Origin: Sternotherus odoratus
Taxonomy: Eukaryota > Chordata > Testudines > Kinosternidae
Reading direction: 5' to 3'
Assembly: GCA_032164245.1 (NCBI GenBank)
Contig: JAVMKO010000006.1
Location: forward strand, 103,495,310 to 103,559,309
Length of the DNA stretch: 64,000 nt
The position numbers and the translations under genes were made by a program. The stretch's first letter is position 1. Every line of letters begins with the position of its first letter. Shown here piece after piece: positions 10,408-21,618 of this stretch. The notes under the pieces were generated by a model, which was given only the letters and a program-made list of their open reading frames with translations, made no database searches and was not told the DNA's origin.

Positions 10408-10530
10408 AGCAGGAGGCGGGGCCTCGGTGAAGGGGGCGTGGTCTACTGGAAGAGGGCGGGGTCTCCGACAAGGGGGCGGTGCCTCGGGAAGGGGGCGTGG
10501 TCTACTGGAAGGGGGCGGGGTCTCGGGGTT
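10408..10530 (+). repeat. Tandem GC-box-rich repeat upstream of ITPA
   Basis: Alternating units of the type GGGGGCGTGGTCTACTGGAA and GGGCGGGGTCTC are repeated about four times. Each has a GGGCGG or GGGGCG core, that is, potential Sp1/KLF sites. It lies about 450-580 bp before the ITPA start codon. Confidence 0.7.
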
Positions 10531-10889
10531 GGGTTTTGTGCCAATAGAAAGTTGATAACCCTAAACAGAACCGTACCCCTCCCCCTTCCCCCCCATGGCG
10601 GGAGAGGGTCGGTCCCGGCGGGCGGGGATCCCCAGGCAGGGACAGCAGAGCCGCGGCCGAGCGCGGGCCAGGCACGAGGGAGGCCACGTTACACTCAGGC
10701 CTCTCCGGCGGGGCGTCGGTTACTGGAGCAACCCGACCCCGCACTTCCGGCCTCCAGGGCCATAGAGCTCGGGGGTGGGGTGGGGCAGAAAGGCACCTTG
10801 CCCTTCGTCACCGGAAATGCGTACCCGGGCTCCTTTCAGTTCCCTGGAACGCTGGAAGATCCGTTGCTTTCCGGCCCCTGGATCTCTCC

Positions 10890-10987
10890 TCTCATTGGCC
10901 GGTTTCGCGGGGCGGGACGCGTTGCCCTGGGTGCCGGGCGGCGAGGCTGTGATTGGCAGGTCAGCGCGCAGGCGCTGTGGCTCTGCT
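10890..10987 (+). promoter_or_regulatory. ITPA proximal promoter
   Basis: CpG-rich, TATA-less sequence immediately before the ITPA start. It has two inverted CCAAT boxes (ATTGG at 10894-10898 and 10952-10956, candidate NF-Y sites) and a GC box (GGGGCGGG ending at 10916). This arrangement is standard for a housekeeping gene. Start site not determinable from sequence alone. Confidence 0.6.
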
Positions 10988-13900
10988 ATGGCTGCCGCCG
11001 CTGCCCGGAGGAACGTGGTGTTCGTGACCGGCAACGCCAAGAAGCTAGAGGAGGTGGGCGGTAGGGAGCTGCGCGGATTGGACGGAAGGGGCCACCGTAC
11101 CGGAGCGAAGCACGCCGTCCCCCAGCCCCTAGTGGTGCTGCCTCTCGGGAGAGGGGCGGGGCTTCCTCCCGCGTGCGGAGCTTCTCCCCGCCCCCCCGCA
11201 GCTAGCCCCGCCCCCTCCTGTCACTGCCCGGCCGGTCCGCGCGCCGCCGTCATTAGGCTTCAGAGTTAACGCAGGGGCGGGCCAGGGCTCGGGCTCCGGC
11301 AACTGGCGGGACTGTCGCTGCCCTGGGGACGCTCCCGACGCGGAACCTGTCACCGGACGAACCCCCTCGGGAGGGGGAGGGGAGGGGAGGGGAGGGGAGG
11401 GTCCCGCTTCCCTGAACTGGAGCCTGGCTCTGCGTCTTAGAGCAAGTCCCCCCCTCGCCCCCCCGCCATGCCCCCCTGCTGCCAACTCCCCCCCCCCCCA
11501 GTGCCTGGGTCTGAGGTGGGTGGTGAGAGCCCCAGATGGGACCCGACTGCCCCCCGAGTATCTCTCACACTGGGCTAGGCGCTGTCCGCTCCCCCGCCGA
11601 GCTGGCTGAACAGCCGCTGTCTTGTTCCCAACAGGTCCTTCAGATCCTCGGGGACGCCTTTCCGTACACACTGGTCGCAAAAAAGATCGATTGTAAGTCC
11701 GTGACTGTTTCTTGCTTGTTAAACGGTGACATTTCAACAGCCACTGGCCAACCCTCCCCACCCCCGCAATTATCCCTCCGGTTGTTGTTGCAGTGCCAGA
11801 ATACCAAGGGGAACCAGACGAGATCTCCATTCAGAAATGCCGGGAAGCAGCAAATCAGGTTATTTCCTTTTCCGCTTTCCCCGCTGTAAGTCAAAAATGA
11901 ATAGAGATTAACCAAGAGTTAAGGCTAAATAGCTCAGCTGTTACCCACCGCACGACAACCCACCAGTCTGGCACAGCGTTGGTGGGGAATGAAATGGCCG
12001 TGGACTGACTGGTGCCAACAAAAAGGACGTAGGAAATTTGAATATAGCCAGAGAGAAATTCCCATGGAAGCGCTCGTGAGAAAGGTTCATAAATGGGTCC
12101 TTCATGGCAAAGGCCCTTCCCCGGCCTGATCCCAGTGATGTCTAGGACTGAGTGAGGTCAGCCCAGGTGCTTTGACAGACCATTCCTACAGCTGGCTCTG
12201 TCCTAGGTGATTAGTATTCTTGTCTTCTAATCCGCTAGAGCGGGGACATGGGGAGGTGTAGAGTCTCCCTCCTCAGAGCTCTGGCCTCTTGTATCCCTAG
12301 AACAGAGGCGGCTGCTGTTACTAGGAGTACCTATTGCAGGCAGGAGCAGCAGAAGCTCCTTAAAAGTGTGTGTGTGTGTGTGTGTGGACGCTGTGTTTTT
12401 ATGAAGCCTCTAACACATCGGTTCTCAAAGTGGGGGTTGGGACCTCTCTGGGGGTCTGTGACGGGGTCGGTCACTCACCCCGCGGCGCCTCCATCTGGTC
12501 GTCTGGGAATTAGCTCTTTTGACCCCAGAGCGCCCTTTGCCGACCGACGTCCGCTTCTCCACACTGGCCCCCTGCCCTTCCCGGAGCCCCTTGCTGAGGG
12601 TGCTGCACCCTGCAGTACCCCCCTGGTTTTAGGGTCTCCCCTCCCCGGGGAACCCACCACCCACTATCCCCAACTCGCCTCAGATTGTGCCACTGTCAGT
12701 CACTACTTGCCCCCGCTCACTGGGGCGGACTGCAGTATCATGGCTACTCATCACCAGCAAGAAGGGGTTGGCCTACTACAGCTATCACCAGCCCTGGGCC
12801 GCCCCCTGGCAACCCCCAGTACCCCGTGAGTCGGGCCTTCCCTAGGCTCAGCAAGCTGGGGCCTTCTCGCTAGAGCTTAGGCTCCCTGGCTCCCAGCTGC
12901 CTCACCCATGCCCTGTCCCAGTCTGGGTACCCCGGTACAGGCTCCGTGCAGCCAGGCCCTGTCTCCCTCTGCTTACAGAGAAGACTGACTTTAGGCCCTT
13001 GCCTGCACTTGCAGCCTGGGGCTCTCAGGCTAGAGCTTTCCCCAGCTCCACCCGCTTAGCCCCAGCCCTGCACCCAGCCTAGTACCTTCCTCAAGGCTTC
13101 CTGAAGCAGGCCTGTCTCCCTCTGCTTACAGAGAAGACTCCCTTCCTCTAGATGCAGAGAAGACTCCCCCTGGCTCGCTGTCTCCCAGCCCTAATATCCT
13201 GGCTGGGAGTGTTTGGGGCGTGGCCACACAGCTGAGCCCAAACTCCCAATCAGCCTGGGAGTTTCAACCCCCTTTTGGGGCTTTTCCAAGCCCCTTCCAG
13301 TAGGGGGCGGGTGGTCACCCCACCACAGGGTCGCGAGCCAGTTCTGTGGGGGTCGCGAGCCCCTCCTGCCAGCAGCCGGTCCCGAACAATGCCGCTGCCC
13401 GTGCCTCTGCCGCGGTGGGCTGCCGGCACCCCCATAAGGCTAGTCCTGGCCACGGCTCCCGCCGCGGCGGGCTGCTGGCGGCCCCGCGAGCCCAGTCCGG
13501 GTGCTGGCTCCTGCTGCGGCGGGTTGCCGGCACTGCCATGTGCCCGACCCGGCCCCGGCCTCTGCTGAGGTGGGCTTCCGGCGCCCCGTGAGCCCGGCCC
13601 CTGCTGCCTCAGGGGGCTGCTGGAACCCCCCCATCCCAGCCCTTGCCGCAGTGGGCTGCAGGCAGACCCCCCCCCCCCGCCTGACCCCAAGGGGGGGTCG
13701 CACTTAGAGGCTTGGTGTGGGAAAGGAGTCACTACTACAAAAAGTTTGAGAACCACTGCTTCTAACATCATGTGGAACCATAAGGGATTGTAACCAAAGA
13801 GACCGTGTAGGAGAGGGAGCCTTCCCCTTAGATCTAATATTTCTGTTTCTCTCACTTCCCTCGGCAGATTCAGGGACCTGTTATAGTAGAAGACACTTGT

Positions 13901-16900
13901 TTGTGTTTCAGTGCCTTGGGGGGCCTCCCAGGGCCATATATGTAAGTAGGAGTGAATATGCTTGTAGTCCTTTCCTGTACTATGGTTTGTGTGGGGCTGT
14001 CGGTTTTGGAGACGTCATTTCTGGGGGCTCTCCAAACCCCACGAGCAGAACTCTCTTTTCTATTGTTTGCTGTTCTAGCTCCTGCAGAGGAGATGGGACG
14101 GGATTTGTACTCACCTGGTCCCTGCTTTGCATTTCATGCATAGTGCATGGGATGGATGGGACAGCTCAGTGATTTACTCCTGCGGCCCAGCTAGAACCTG
14201 GCCCTGCAAAGGAATCCATGGGGGCTGGCATGTAATACAATAGCAGAAGTACTGGCGTTGAATCTTGGGCTAAAGATCCCCAAAAGAAATAGGCCCGAAC
14301 CCTGCAATGAACTCCATGCAAGTTGATCCCCGGCCCAAGGAGGAGACCCATTGATTTCAGTATGCCCCCCGGGGGTCTGTAATGTGCTGGTTTGGAGTCT
14401 AAATCTGCATTTTGTAATGTTTGTTAATATATAGCCCGGAACAAGGTTTATTAAGCAGCGTAAGTTCAACAGGGATTAATAGTGCTAGGAAACCTGTGCA
14501 AGGAGAAATCCAACATTGACTGTTGCACTCTAGACCCTGCCACTGACACTTGTGTTCTCTTCTTATGTTTCAGAAAATGGTTTCTAGAGAAGTTAAAACC
14601 AGAAGGTATTTCCCTTTGAATTCCTGCCCTGAATGGGACTTGCTGTTTAGAATCACATGCTCCTGCAACCCAGCAGCAATGTGACTGGTTCCTTTGCTGT
14701 CTCTGGGACCGCTCACTTCTCCCCATTCCTCACGGTCTCCATGTGTCCCATCATGTTCTGCCCTTAGCCCCTCCCTTTCCTCCATCTACACCTTATCAGT
14801 GGGTAAGATCATCTGCTCTGATGGCTTCAGAAGCCATCTCTGTGCTGATGGCTTCCAAATCTACCTCTCCCGCTCTCTTCAGAGTCAGATCTGCCTTGAT
14901 ATTGACAACTGCTCTTCCTAATTGCCCAGCAGTTATTCGTTCAACATGGCAACACAGGAGTACAGTCTTCGTGCCACCCCTCTTTCTCCCCCCCCCCCCA
15001 CAACCAGACTATTACTGAATCCTCTCCCTTCTTTTCCAACCTATCCAAAATTTGTCCATCCCCCTGATCTCCTGCTTTTTACTGATCTACCTGTCACCCA
15101 CCGCGTGGGCCTCCAGTACCACCAAACTACCCTTCCTTGCCTGCTCTTCTGACTACAGTACCCCTCTTTGTCGGTTTCCCTTTCTGCATCAGCTTTTTCA
15201 TCCTCACAGCTCTGTCCCCACCAGCATCTCATCACTGGTCACCCACAACTCCCCTGTGCCTTCTTTGTTGTCTTCTGCCTAACTCAGCCCTGGAAGATCC
15301 TCCCAGATCTTGCACATCACAAATCTGCCTCTCCAAATTCTGCCACCAAACCTCCCTTTTCTCCAGTCTCCTTCCTTTTATACAAGTTTAAAAAACCACA
15401 CAAAGAAAAATGGAAACTAACGTGATGCATATTGGATCACTCAGGCAACCCCTCAGCCTTATTATTCTTTGTGTCTCTCTCTCCTTCCTTGCCCCACCTC
15501 CCCTCTCTTCTTGGTATCTTCCCTCCAAGATACCAAGATCCCTGCCTCTGGTCTCATGATCAGTTTCAGAAGTAAGCTCTTCAGAGCAGGCACCATTATA
15601 CCTTTATTCCCCTGTGTCCCACTTCTTCACAGATGTTAACAGTAACCCTTGGTCATTGGAGTCCATTCCACCGGGGATCTCACAAAGCCAGTTGATGGAC
15701 ATTCCTATTGCAGGTGGTTTGGGAGACAGCCAAGAGAGCGGGAGGGCAACTGGGTGGGAACAGCAATGCTAGGAGCTTGCTTTAAAGGTGGCCTCAGGCT
15801 GAGTGTTTCCAGGCAGGCAGCAGGGTTTGTACATACTGCGGCTCTTTCACTGAGGTGATCTCTTCACCCTCAGGAGCTTTCGGCCATCAGCGTCTGTGTG
15901 AGCTCCAGACAAACGAACGTGTGTTAGTTCCAGAGTGCGATGAGCTGTTCTTACTCCCATTGTCCAGGGAACTCACTTAGAGAAAGAGGAAGGATGCAAG
16001 TGAATTACTAACTACGAAATGTGTGTGGAACCCACTGTGGGGCTCGGACTGTCTAGTCACTGTGGCGGGATGAGGTATGATTCTGCTACAGCCTCCAAGC
16101 TGATGGACCTGGTTCCTTTGAAGCTCTTCCTACTTTTAGAGCCAGAGGTCCTGGGTTCCATCCCTGCAGTTGACTTAGCCAAGGGCCTCATTAGGTGGGT
16201 ATTCAACTCGGCCCTGCTCTCCACTCCAGGAGCGCCCTCTCTGCTGCGCAATGTGAACAACGGGAAACAGACTGACCCCAAGGGACAGGAGACGTAACCT
16301 TTAGTCTCAGATGAATCAAACCATTATCCTAGACAGTTGTGGAGCATCTCGTCTAGGCATCGCAAAAGACTTTAGAAACATTCATTAAGCGCCCTTGTAA
16401 GGATTCTGTGGAAAAGTCATGAGTAAAGCCCAGGAATCCTGATCACCAGTCTCCTGAAACACCCATGAGTCACCCCATTCCCTGCTTCGTCCCGGTAATA
16501 CCCCCTCCCCGTTGTGAGTGTGGACGCAGCCTGTGGGAAGCCTGCCACGGGGGCACGAACGGTAATTTGTTTGGGGTTTCCCCTCGCTGGTCGCAGATTC
16601 CCTCTCCTCAGTTGTGTCATGTGCCGAGTGAAACGCGGGACCCTTCTTCTGTTGCGTAGGTCTGTACAAGCTGTTAGCGGGGTTTGAAGACAAGTCTGCT
16701 TATGCTCTGTGCACCTTCGCATTCAGCACTGGAAACCCGCAGGACCCGGTGAAGCTGTTCAAAGGCCAGACCTGGGTAGGTATTCAGGTCGCCGTGCAAA
16801 AGAAGCCTCTGCAGGTGGGCGTGAGGGGGCTTGTAACGGGCGTCCATTAACTGCACTAATTCGCGAGGGGCTCATCTTATAGTCCCCGGTATAAATGGCC

Positions 16901-18986
16901 TGATTTGCCAGGGTTGAGAGCAGCTGCAACTCCCATAGACTTCAGTGGGAGATGCGGATCCTCAGGCTACTCCTCGTGGTGCCCAGAGGCACCCAAGTTT
17001 GGAAGCGTTGGTGGAAGGATCTGAGTGATCCTCCCGAGTTCTCTTGTCTCCACTCCTGAGCCTGGGGGCTGTTCAGCCCTCCAAGCCCTTTACAGAATGT
17101 GCGGCTGCACCATTTCAGTGAGCCAGGAGCGGTGCTCCAAACCCCCGCTGCACGTAGTTAACCCTTTCCTCAGGTGTCCGTCTTTCCAGACCCTGTCGTT
17201 TTCGTTTGGATTTGTGGTTGCTCTTCTCTGACCTCCCTCTAATATGGCTACATCTTGCTAGTCCTGAGAAGCACAGAAGGGACCGGTCTTCTCCTACCAT
17301 CCATGGCCTGTGTTTTCTCCGGCCAGCCTTAAACCTTGTTGCGGCTGCTCTCTCCTATGTCTGTCTGTTGGTTTCTCCTTCAGACAGTCAGGAACTCTTA
17401 CTGGGGGGCTGAGTCCTGAAGCCTCAGTGCCCTGGGATGTGTGTGTTGAGCAGGCTCCCCAGGGGAAGGTGGGGAGCCGTGTAGGAGATCTGTCTGCCTA
17501 TGGCATGGACGTAAGAATTTGGAGCACTAAACCAAGAAGTCCTAGTTGTTTACCTTGCCCTTATTTTGGGGGACTGCTAAACAATCTTGTAACTTTTGGT
17601 GGTTTCCCAAAGCAGAGCTCGGTCTAAACTGTAACAGGTTCATTTTTCAGCGTGTAATGATCTGGAATGTCAGTGTGGCAGAGCAGTGCTGAGAAAGAAA
17701 CCTCTTCTTTCTTCTTCCTCCTTGTATGGGCAGGGTCGCATTGTTGAACCCAGAGGCCCCAGGGACTTTGGCTGGGATCCGTGCTTCCAGCCTGACGGTT
17801 ACGACCTGACGTAAGTGACGCTTTGCCTTTAATTCTTTACTAAAGGAAATCAAGAAACCGAAGGTTCTGTCAGTGCGTAAAGTGGAACCCGCTTACAGTG
17901 AGCTCTGCCAGAGAGACATAGAGACGGGCTTAAAGCAAAATCCTAGATCCTAGCTTTGACCATGGGGGATGTGGGTCGGAGCCTCACAGCTCCCACTGTC
18001 TCAAGCTTGTAGGGCAGGAGACCCGAGTGTGCAGGGTGTTTCTCATGAACAGTTTCCCATCCTAGGACCCCTCACAGACTTCGGAGAGATGCGGGGAATG
18101 TCTCTGTTGTTTCTAGTATCTACTGCTAGTCGGTGGACTGTTGTAGGAGCCAGATACGGTTTTAATTGACTCAACTTTGTGAGCTGCATCAGCCTGCCTA
18201 GAGTAATGTCGTTAACTAAATGGACAGAGGTGGTGTTGCACTAGAGCAAATGACGGCACAAGTCCAGGACGACGGAGACCCAGGCCCAGGGTCTGACTCT
18301 CCTCAGGGAACCGAGCTGCACTCAGTTCCTTGCCCTCTGGATAAGAGGACAAAGGGCTCAGAGTTGAGCCTGTTTGAGTCACAAGTAGAAATTCACAGAA
18401 TCTCAGAGTTGGAATGGGCCTCAGGAGATCACCTAGTCCAACCCCCTGCTCAAAGCAGGACCAATCCCTATTTTTGTCCCAAATCCCTAAATGTCCCCCT
18501 CAAGGATTGAACTCACAACCCTGGGTTTAGCAGGCCAATGTGCAAACCACTGAGCCATCTCTTCCCCCCCCAATTACGATACAAAAGGTTGGTGCCGAAG
18601 TAAAGGCCCAAGTCAACAGCGGGCACCCTGATCTTCATGTACAAAGCCAGCCAAGGGAACCGCTTCTGCAAATGACTGTACATATCTGGTCTGTCAGCAG
18701 AGGCATCCTTTCTAAGGCCTGTCATTACAGTAACCAGTGAAAGGAGCAGAGCTTAGCTTCTCAACAGGCCCCTGGAGGTCAGGTGCACACGGAGACCAAG
18801 CAAACCAGGGTTTAGACTCTTGGTTGGGTTTGTGGACATTCCTGTTTTCTCCTCCTCCCCAGGTACGCCGAGCTGCCCAAGGCAGTGAAGAACTCCATCT
18901 CGCATCGCTACAGAGCACTCCAAGAGCTCTCCGGCTACTTCAGTCAGCAGAACAGCCCAGCGGAAGCCACCTCCACTCCCAGTTAG
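10988..18986 (+). CDS. ITPA: ITPA, inosine triphosphate pyrophosphatase, eight exons
   Basis: Cytosolic enzyme of the Ham1/ITPA family that hydrolyses ITP, dITP and XTP to monophosphate and pyrophosphate, keeping deaminated purines out of RNA and DNA. Exons with GT-AG borders: 10988-11053, 11635-11692, 11794-11858, 13868-13941, 14574-14605, 16660-16775, 17734-17810, 18863-18986; phases join without a break to 203 residues (human about 194). Visible motifs: [11 protein letters not shown] (12-22, nucleotide-binding loop), [20 protein letters not shown] (106-116), [13 protein letters not shown] (149-161) and SHRYR (176-180), with the base-recognition Arg at 178 as in human. Exon 1 encodes 22 residues as in mammals, supporting the ATG at 10988. 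The C-terminus is longer and Ser/Pro-rich. All key residues seem present, so probably functional. Introns carry several transposons. Confidence 0.96.
11365..11405 (+). repeat. (GGGGA)n tract in ITPA intron 1
   Basis: Five or more GGGGA units in a row near the 5' end of intron 1, on the strand identical to the transcript. Four or more G-runs with single-base loops could form a G-quadruplex in DNA or nascent RNA. Confidence 0.7.
12366..12387 (+). repeat. (TG)n microsatellite
   Basis: About ten uninterrupted TG dinucleotides in ITPA intron 3. Confidence 0.9.
12417..13762 (+). mobile_element. hAT non-autonomous element split by a solo LTR
   Basis: Left end CATCGGTTCTCAAAG and right end ...GTTTGAGAACCACTG are inverted repeats of hAT type. 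Flanking octamers CCTCTAAC and CTTCTAAC match at 7 of 8. The right part (GGGGGGTCGCACTTAGAGG...) is the reverse complement of the start of the element at 51485-51706, so both belong to one family. The element is interrupted at 12457-13327 by a solo LTR. All within ITPA intron 3. Confidence 0.72.
12457..13327 (+). mobile_element. Solo LTR (family 2) nested in hAT element
   Basis: Starts TGTGACGGGG and ends CACCACA. It is flanked on both sides by GGGTC (12452-12456 and 13328-13332), a 5-bp target duplication in hAT sequence. Length 871 bp. No coding sequence and no obvious AATAAA, so orientation is uncertain. It is unlike the LTR at 5019 apart from the first six bases. Confidence 0.72.
14700..15640 (+). 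mobile_element. Degraded L2-type LINE reverse transcriptase fragment
   Basis: In ITPA intron 5. The + strand reads [17 protein letters not shown] then [12 protein letters not shown], matching the region around the YADD catalytic box of L2/CR1-superfamily LINEs, with the box decayed to CADG. Downstream translations continue in shifting frames with many lesions. The 3' half (about 15480-15640) has the CAGGCACCATTATACC-type tail common in L2 elements. Confidence 0.6.
18391..18572 (-). mobile_element. tRNA-derived SINE with CR1-like tail (Cry I type)
   Basis: Read on the minus strand it begins with a tRNA-like head: A box TGGCTCAGTGGTTTG and B box GAGTTCAATCC. It then passes into GAGCAGGGGGTTGGACTAG...ATTCTGTGAA, which is the 3' end of CR1; the same tail occurs at 36376-36480. 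This is the architecture of the turtle Cry I SINEs mobilised by a CR1 LINE. In ITPA intron 7. Confidence 0.75.
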
Positions 18987-19338
18987 GCTGCCGGTGTCTC
19001 GGGGGACGTCCACCCTGCGATAAATACCCCACGGCACCGAGCCTCACAGCCCGGCTCGATTGACTGAGGCTTGCGGGGCTAGAACTTGCAGAGTAGGTGT
19101 CTGGGCTCAGGCTGGAGCCTGGCTCCAAGACCTTCCCCCCTCGCCGGGTTTCAGAGCCAGCCCAAATGTTTCCAGTGCCGTTTTTAGCCCTGAACCCCAT
19201 GACACCAAGTTGGCTGGCCCAGGCCAGCCGTGAGTCTTTGATTGCAATGAAGACGTACCCTTTGGGACACCCGACTTTTACAGAGAGTTGTATGTGAAAT
19301 GTGGAGTCCACTTATGGTTGTCTGTACCGTCTGTGTAG

Positions 19339-19344
19339 AATAAA
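19339..19344 (+). terminator. Poly(A) signal AATAAA for ITPA
   Basis: Canonical signal about 350 bp downstream of the ITPA stop, followed by a T/GT-rich stretch (TTCTGTTTTCTGTTTC). Confidence 0.75.
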
Positions 19345-20140
19345 GCTGCCCCCTTTCAAACCAGTTCTGTTTTCTGTTTCCTTTGGTTGCTTCTGAGGAG
19401 TCTGAAAAAGCCAGTGGGCCTACACTGATTTTTAGAGGCTGATGTGCTTTGGATACAGAGTTTCATGTCAGTGTTATCTTGTGCAGCTCACCCTACCTGT
19501 CCTGTTCTCCCTTATGCTGTTGCCCTAGCAACAGGATTTTTTCAGTAGGTGGTGGGAAGATCAGTCAGTTGGTCGTTGCACAAGATCAGTGGGAAAAAAG
19601 ACCATCCTTTTCCCTTTGTGTGTTGTAATCCTGATGTTTAAAATGCCTGTGTGAAGTATCTGACAGCTTGTCTAACTACATGAAAATGTGACGCAAAGAC
19701 CACTGCCATATCCAGATTAAATTCACAGCCCTAGTTTGCTGTGGACTGTTGGAAGGAATGAGACAGATCCATTCAAGTACTTATCTGTTCTTCCTGCTTT
19801 AATACGGGGATTGTTTGTAGCTGCTAGAGAAGTGTTGAAAGATTACAGTCCCCCCCCCCCCCCAACGGTGCTACATCCTGATTCTAATCCCCGCTGTGCT
19901 GAAGCTAGTAAACATGAGGAGCAGTACTAAAAAAGCGCAGGGCTCTGTGGGTCTTTATTTCTAAGGGCTGTTCTACACTAGAAAATTAGATCGACCCACC
20001 CACGTTGCTTGGGGTGTGAAAATCCACAGCCCTGAGTGACATAATGAAGCTGACCTCAGTCCCCATGTAGTCAGCGCTAGGTTGACGGAAGAATTCTTTT
20101 GTCAACCTAGCAACTGCCTCTAGGGGAGGTGGATTTATCT

Positions 20141-20457
20141 GCACCAGTGGTTTTCAACCTTTTTTCCTTTGCGGAGTCCTAAAAAATTTCCAATGGAGGT
20201 GCAGCCCCGTTTGGAAATCTATTGTCTGTATATATCACTGAATTCCAAGTCTGAAAACGGACTGAACAGAATTAATCTATAAATGTAGCTCGTGCTTGGC
20301 ATGGATTTAACTCAGCGTAAGAAAGTGTGATAAACTTGGCTTCTGTGGTGACGACAACACTGCTGGGTTTTCACCTGTAGGTGGGGCTATTCACATACTT
20401 TTGATTGATCAGAAAAGCGGAATGACTTTTCTGGGATCTGAAACTTCATTTTCATAG
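20141..20457 (+). repeat. hAT-like repeat downstream of ITPA
   Basis: Begins with an hAT-like terminus (CAGTGGTTTTCAACC). The part from about 20375 matches 1940-2050 on the opposite strand. It is itself cut by the Penelope insertion at 20458-20589. Before it, 19964-20135 resembles another MITE (GGGCTGTTCTACACTAG). No gene in 19345-20141. Confidence 0.5.
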
Positions 20458-20589
20458 AATCAGAGAGGTAGCCGTGTTAGTCTGGAATAGCAGAGGTAAC
20501 AAAGTCCTGTGGCACCTTAAAGACTAACTATAAAGTTTTGAAGCTTCAAAACTTTATAGTTAGTCTTTAAGGTGCCACAGGACTTTGTT
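20458..20589. mobile_element. Penelope tail hairpin with 15-bp target duplication
   Basis: Positions 20496-20591 form a perfect palindrome: two 48-bp arms meeting at GAAG|CTTC with no spacer or mismatch. The arms are the Penelope tail (GGTGCCACAGGACTTTG). The insertion is bracketed by ACTTCATTTTCATAG at 20443-20457 and 20590-20604. The left part has AGGTAGCCGTGTTAGTCTGG, the other end of the same repeat family. Confidence 0.85.
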
Positions 20590-21403
20590 ACTTCATTTTC
20601 ATAGTCACCTTTCACAGACCCTTTATACACAGTGTTCCCTCTAATTTTTCCCAAGCATGTGCGGAGCTAATTTTGTTATGTGCATCAATATGGAGGTGAT
20701 GTGCGACTCTTCACCTCCATATTGGTGCATGGGACAAAATTCATGTGGCGGGGGTGGAGCCAAGGCATTTGGAGTGTGGGAGGGGGCTCAATATACTGTT
20801 ACTTGTTTGCATTGGTTGGGTGGGGACGTGGTGGGGATATCATCTAGCTTGTCTTTTGGTGAAACTAAAAGTCCTTTGGACCCACTGTGTTTTTACAGTG
20901 GGATAGGTAATGCATGTTTCTTACCCTTTGATTAAAAACACCCCATTTCTTAGCACTGAGGACATGGATGTTAAATGAACCATTTTTATTCAGAACTTGA
21001 CAACCCTGATACAATAACTCCTCTCTTAAAAGCATCCCGGTTAACATTGTTTCATTATTAGCTTGCTGACCTATTAGAGAACATACTCGTTTCAAGTCGC
21101 GCAATGTTCCGTTATAAGGTTGTTTGGCTCACCCCATTCTGCCCGCTCCTGCCATGGAGTGGGGTCTGGGACTTGTCCGCTTCCCAGCTGGAATGCCAGG
21201 TGGGTGGAGCGGGGCAAGTCCCCACGCCCTGACCCCGCTACGCCCTGTCTCAACCAAGTTTCACAATCATCATTGGTGAGTGTAGTTATTTAAAACATAC
21301 TATGTATGTAAATAAACAATGGCTTTTGTCTGGAGAAAAGAATTTCCCTGGAACCTAACCCCCACTATTTACACTAATTCTTATGGGGAATCTGGATTCA
21401 CTT

Positions 21404-21618
21404 AGTGACAGAGTCCTGTGTCACCTTAAAGACTAACTAAAGTATTGAAGCATAAGCTTTCATGGGCTAGGACCCACTTCGTCCACTGCATGCATCCGAC
21501 AAAGTGGGTATTAGCCCACGAAAGCTTATGCTTCAATACTTTAGTTAGTCTTTAAGGTGCCACAGGACTCGTGGTCGCTTCTGCAGTTCCAGACTAACAC
21601 GGCTACCGCTCTGATTCT
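21404..21618. mobile_element. Penelope tail inverted pair with 11-bp target duplication
   Basis: Two tail copies head to head: 21409-21482 and 21490-21572, sharing CACCTTAAAGACTAACTAAA against its reverse complement, joined by a short spacer. The right copy continues to the terminal CTAACACGGCTACCGCTCTG. Flanked by TGGATTCACTT at 21393-21403 and 21619-21629. From 21630 to 24310 I see no gene; open frames there (for example 22735-23223) have no recognisable domain. Confidence 0.8.
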
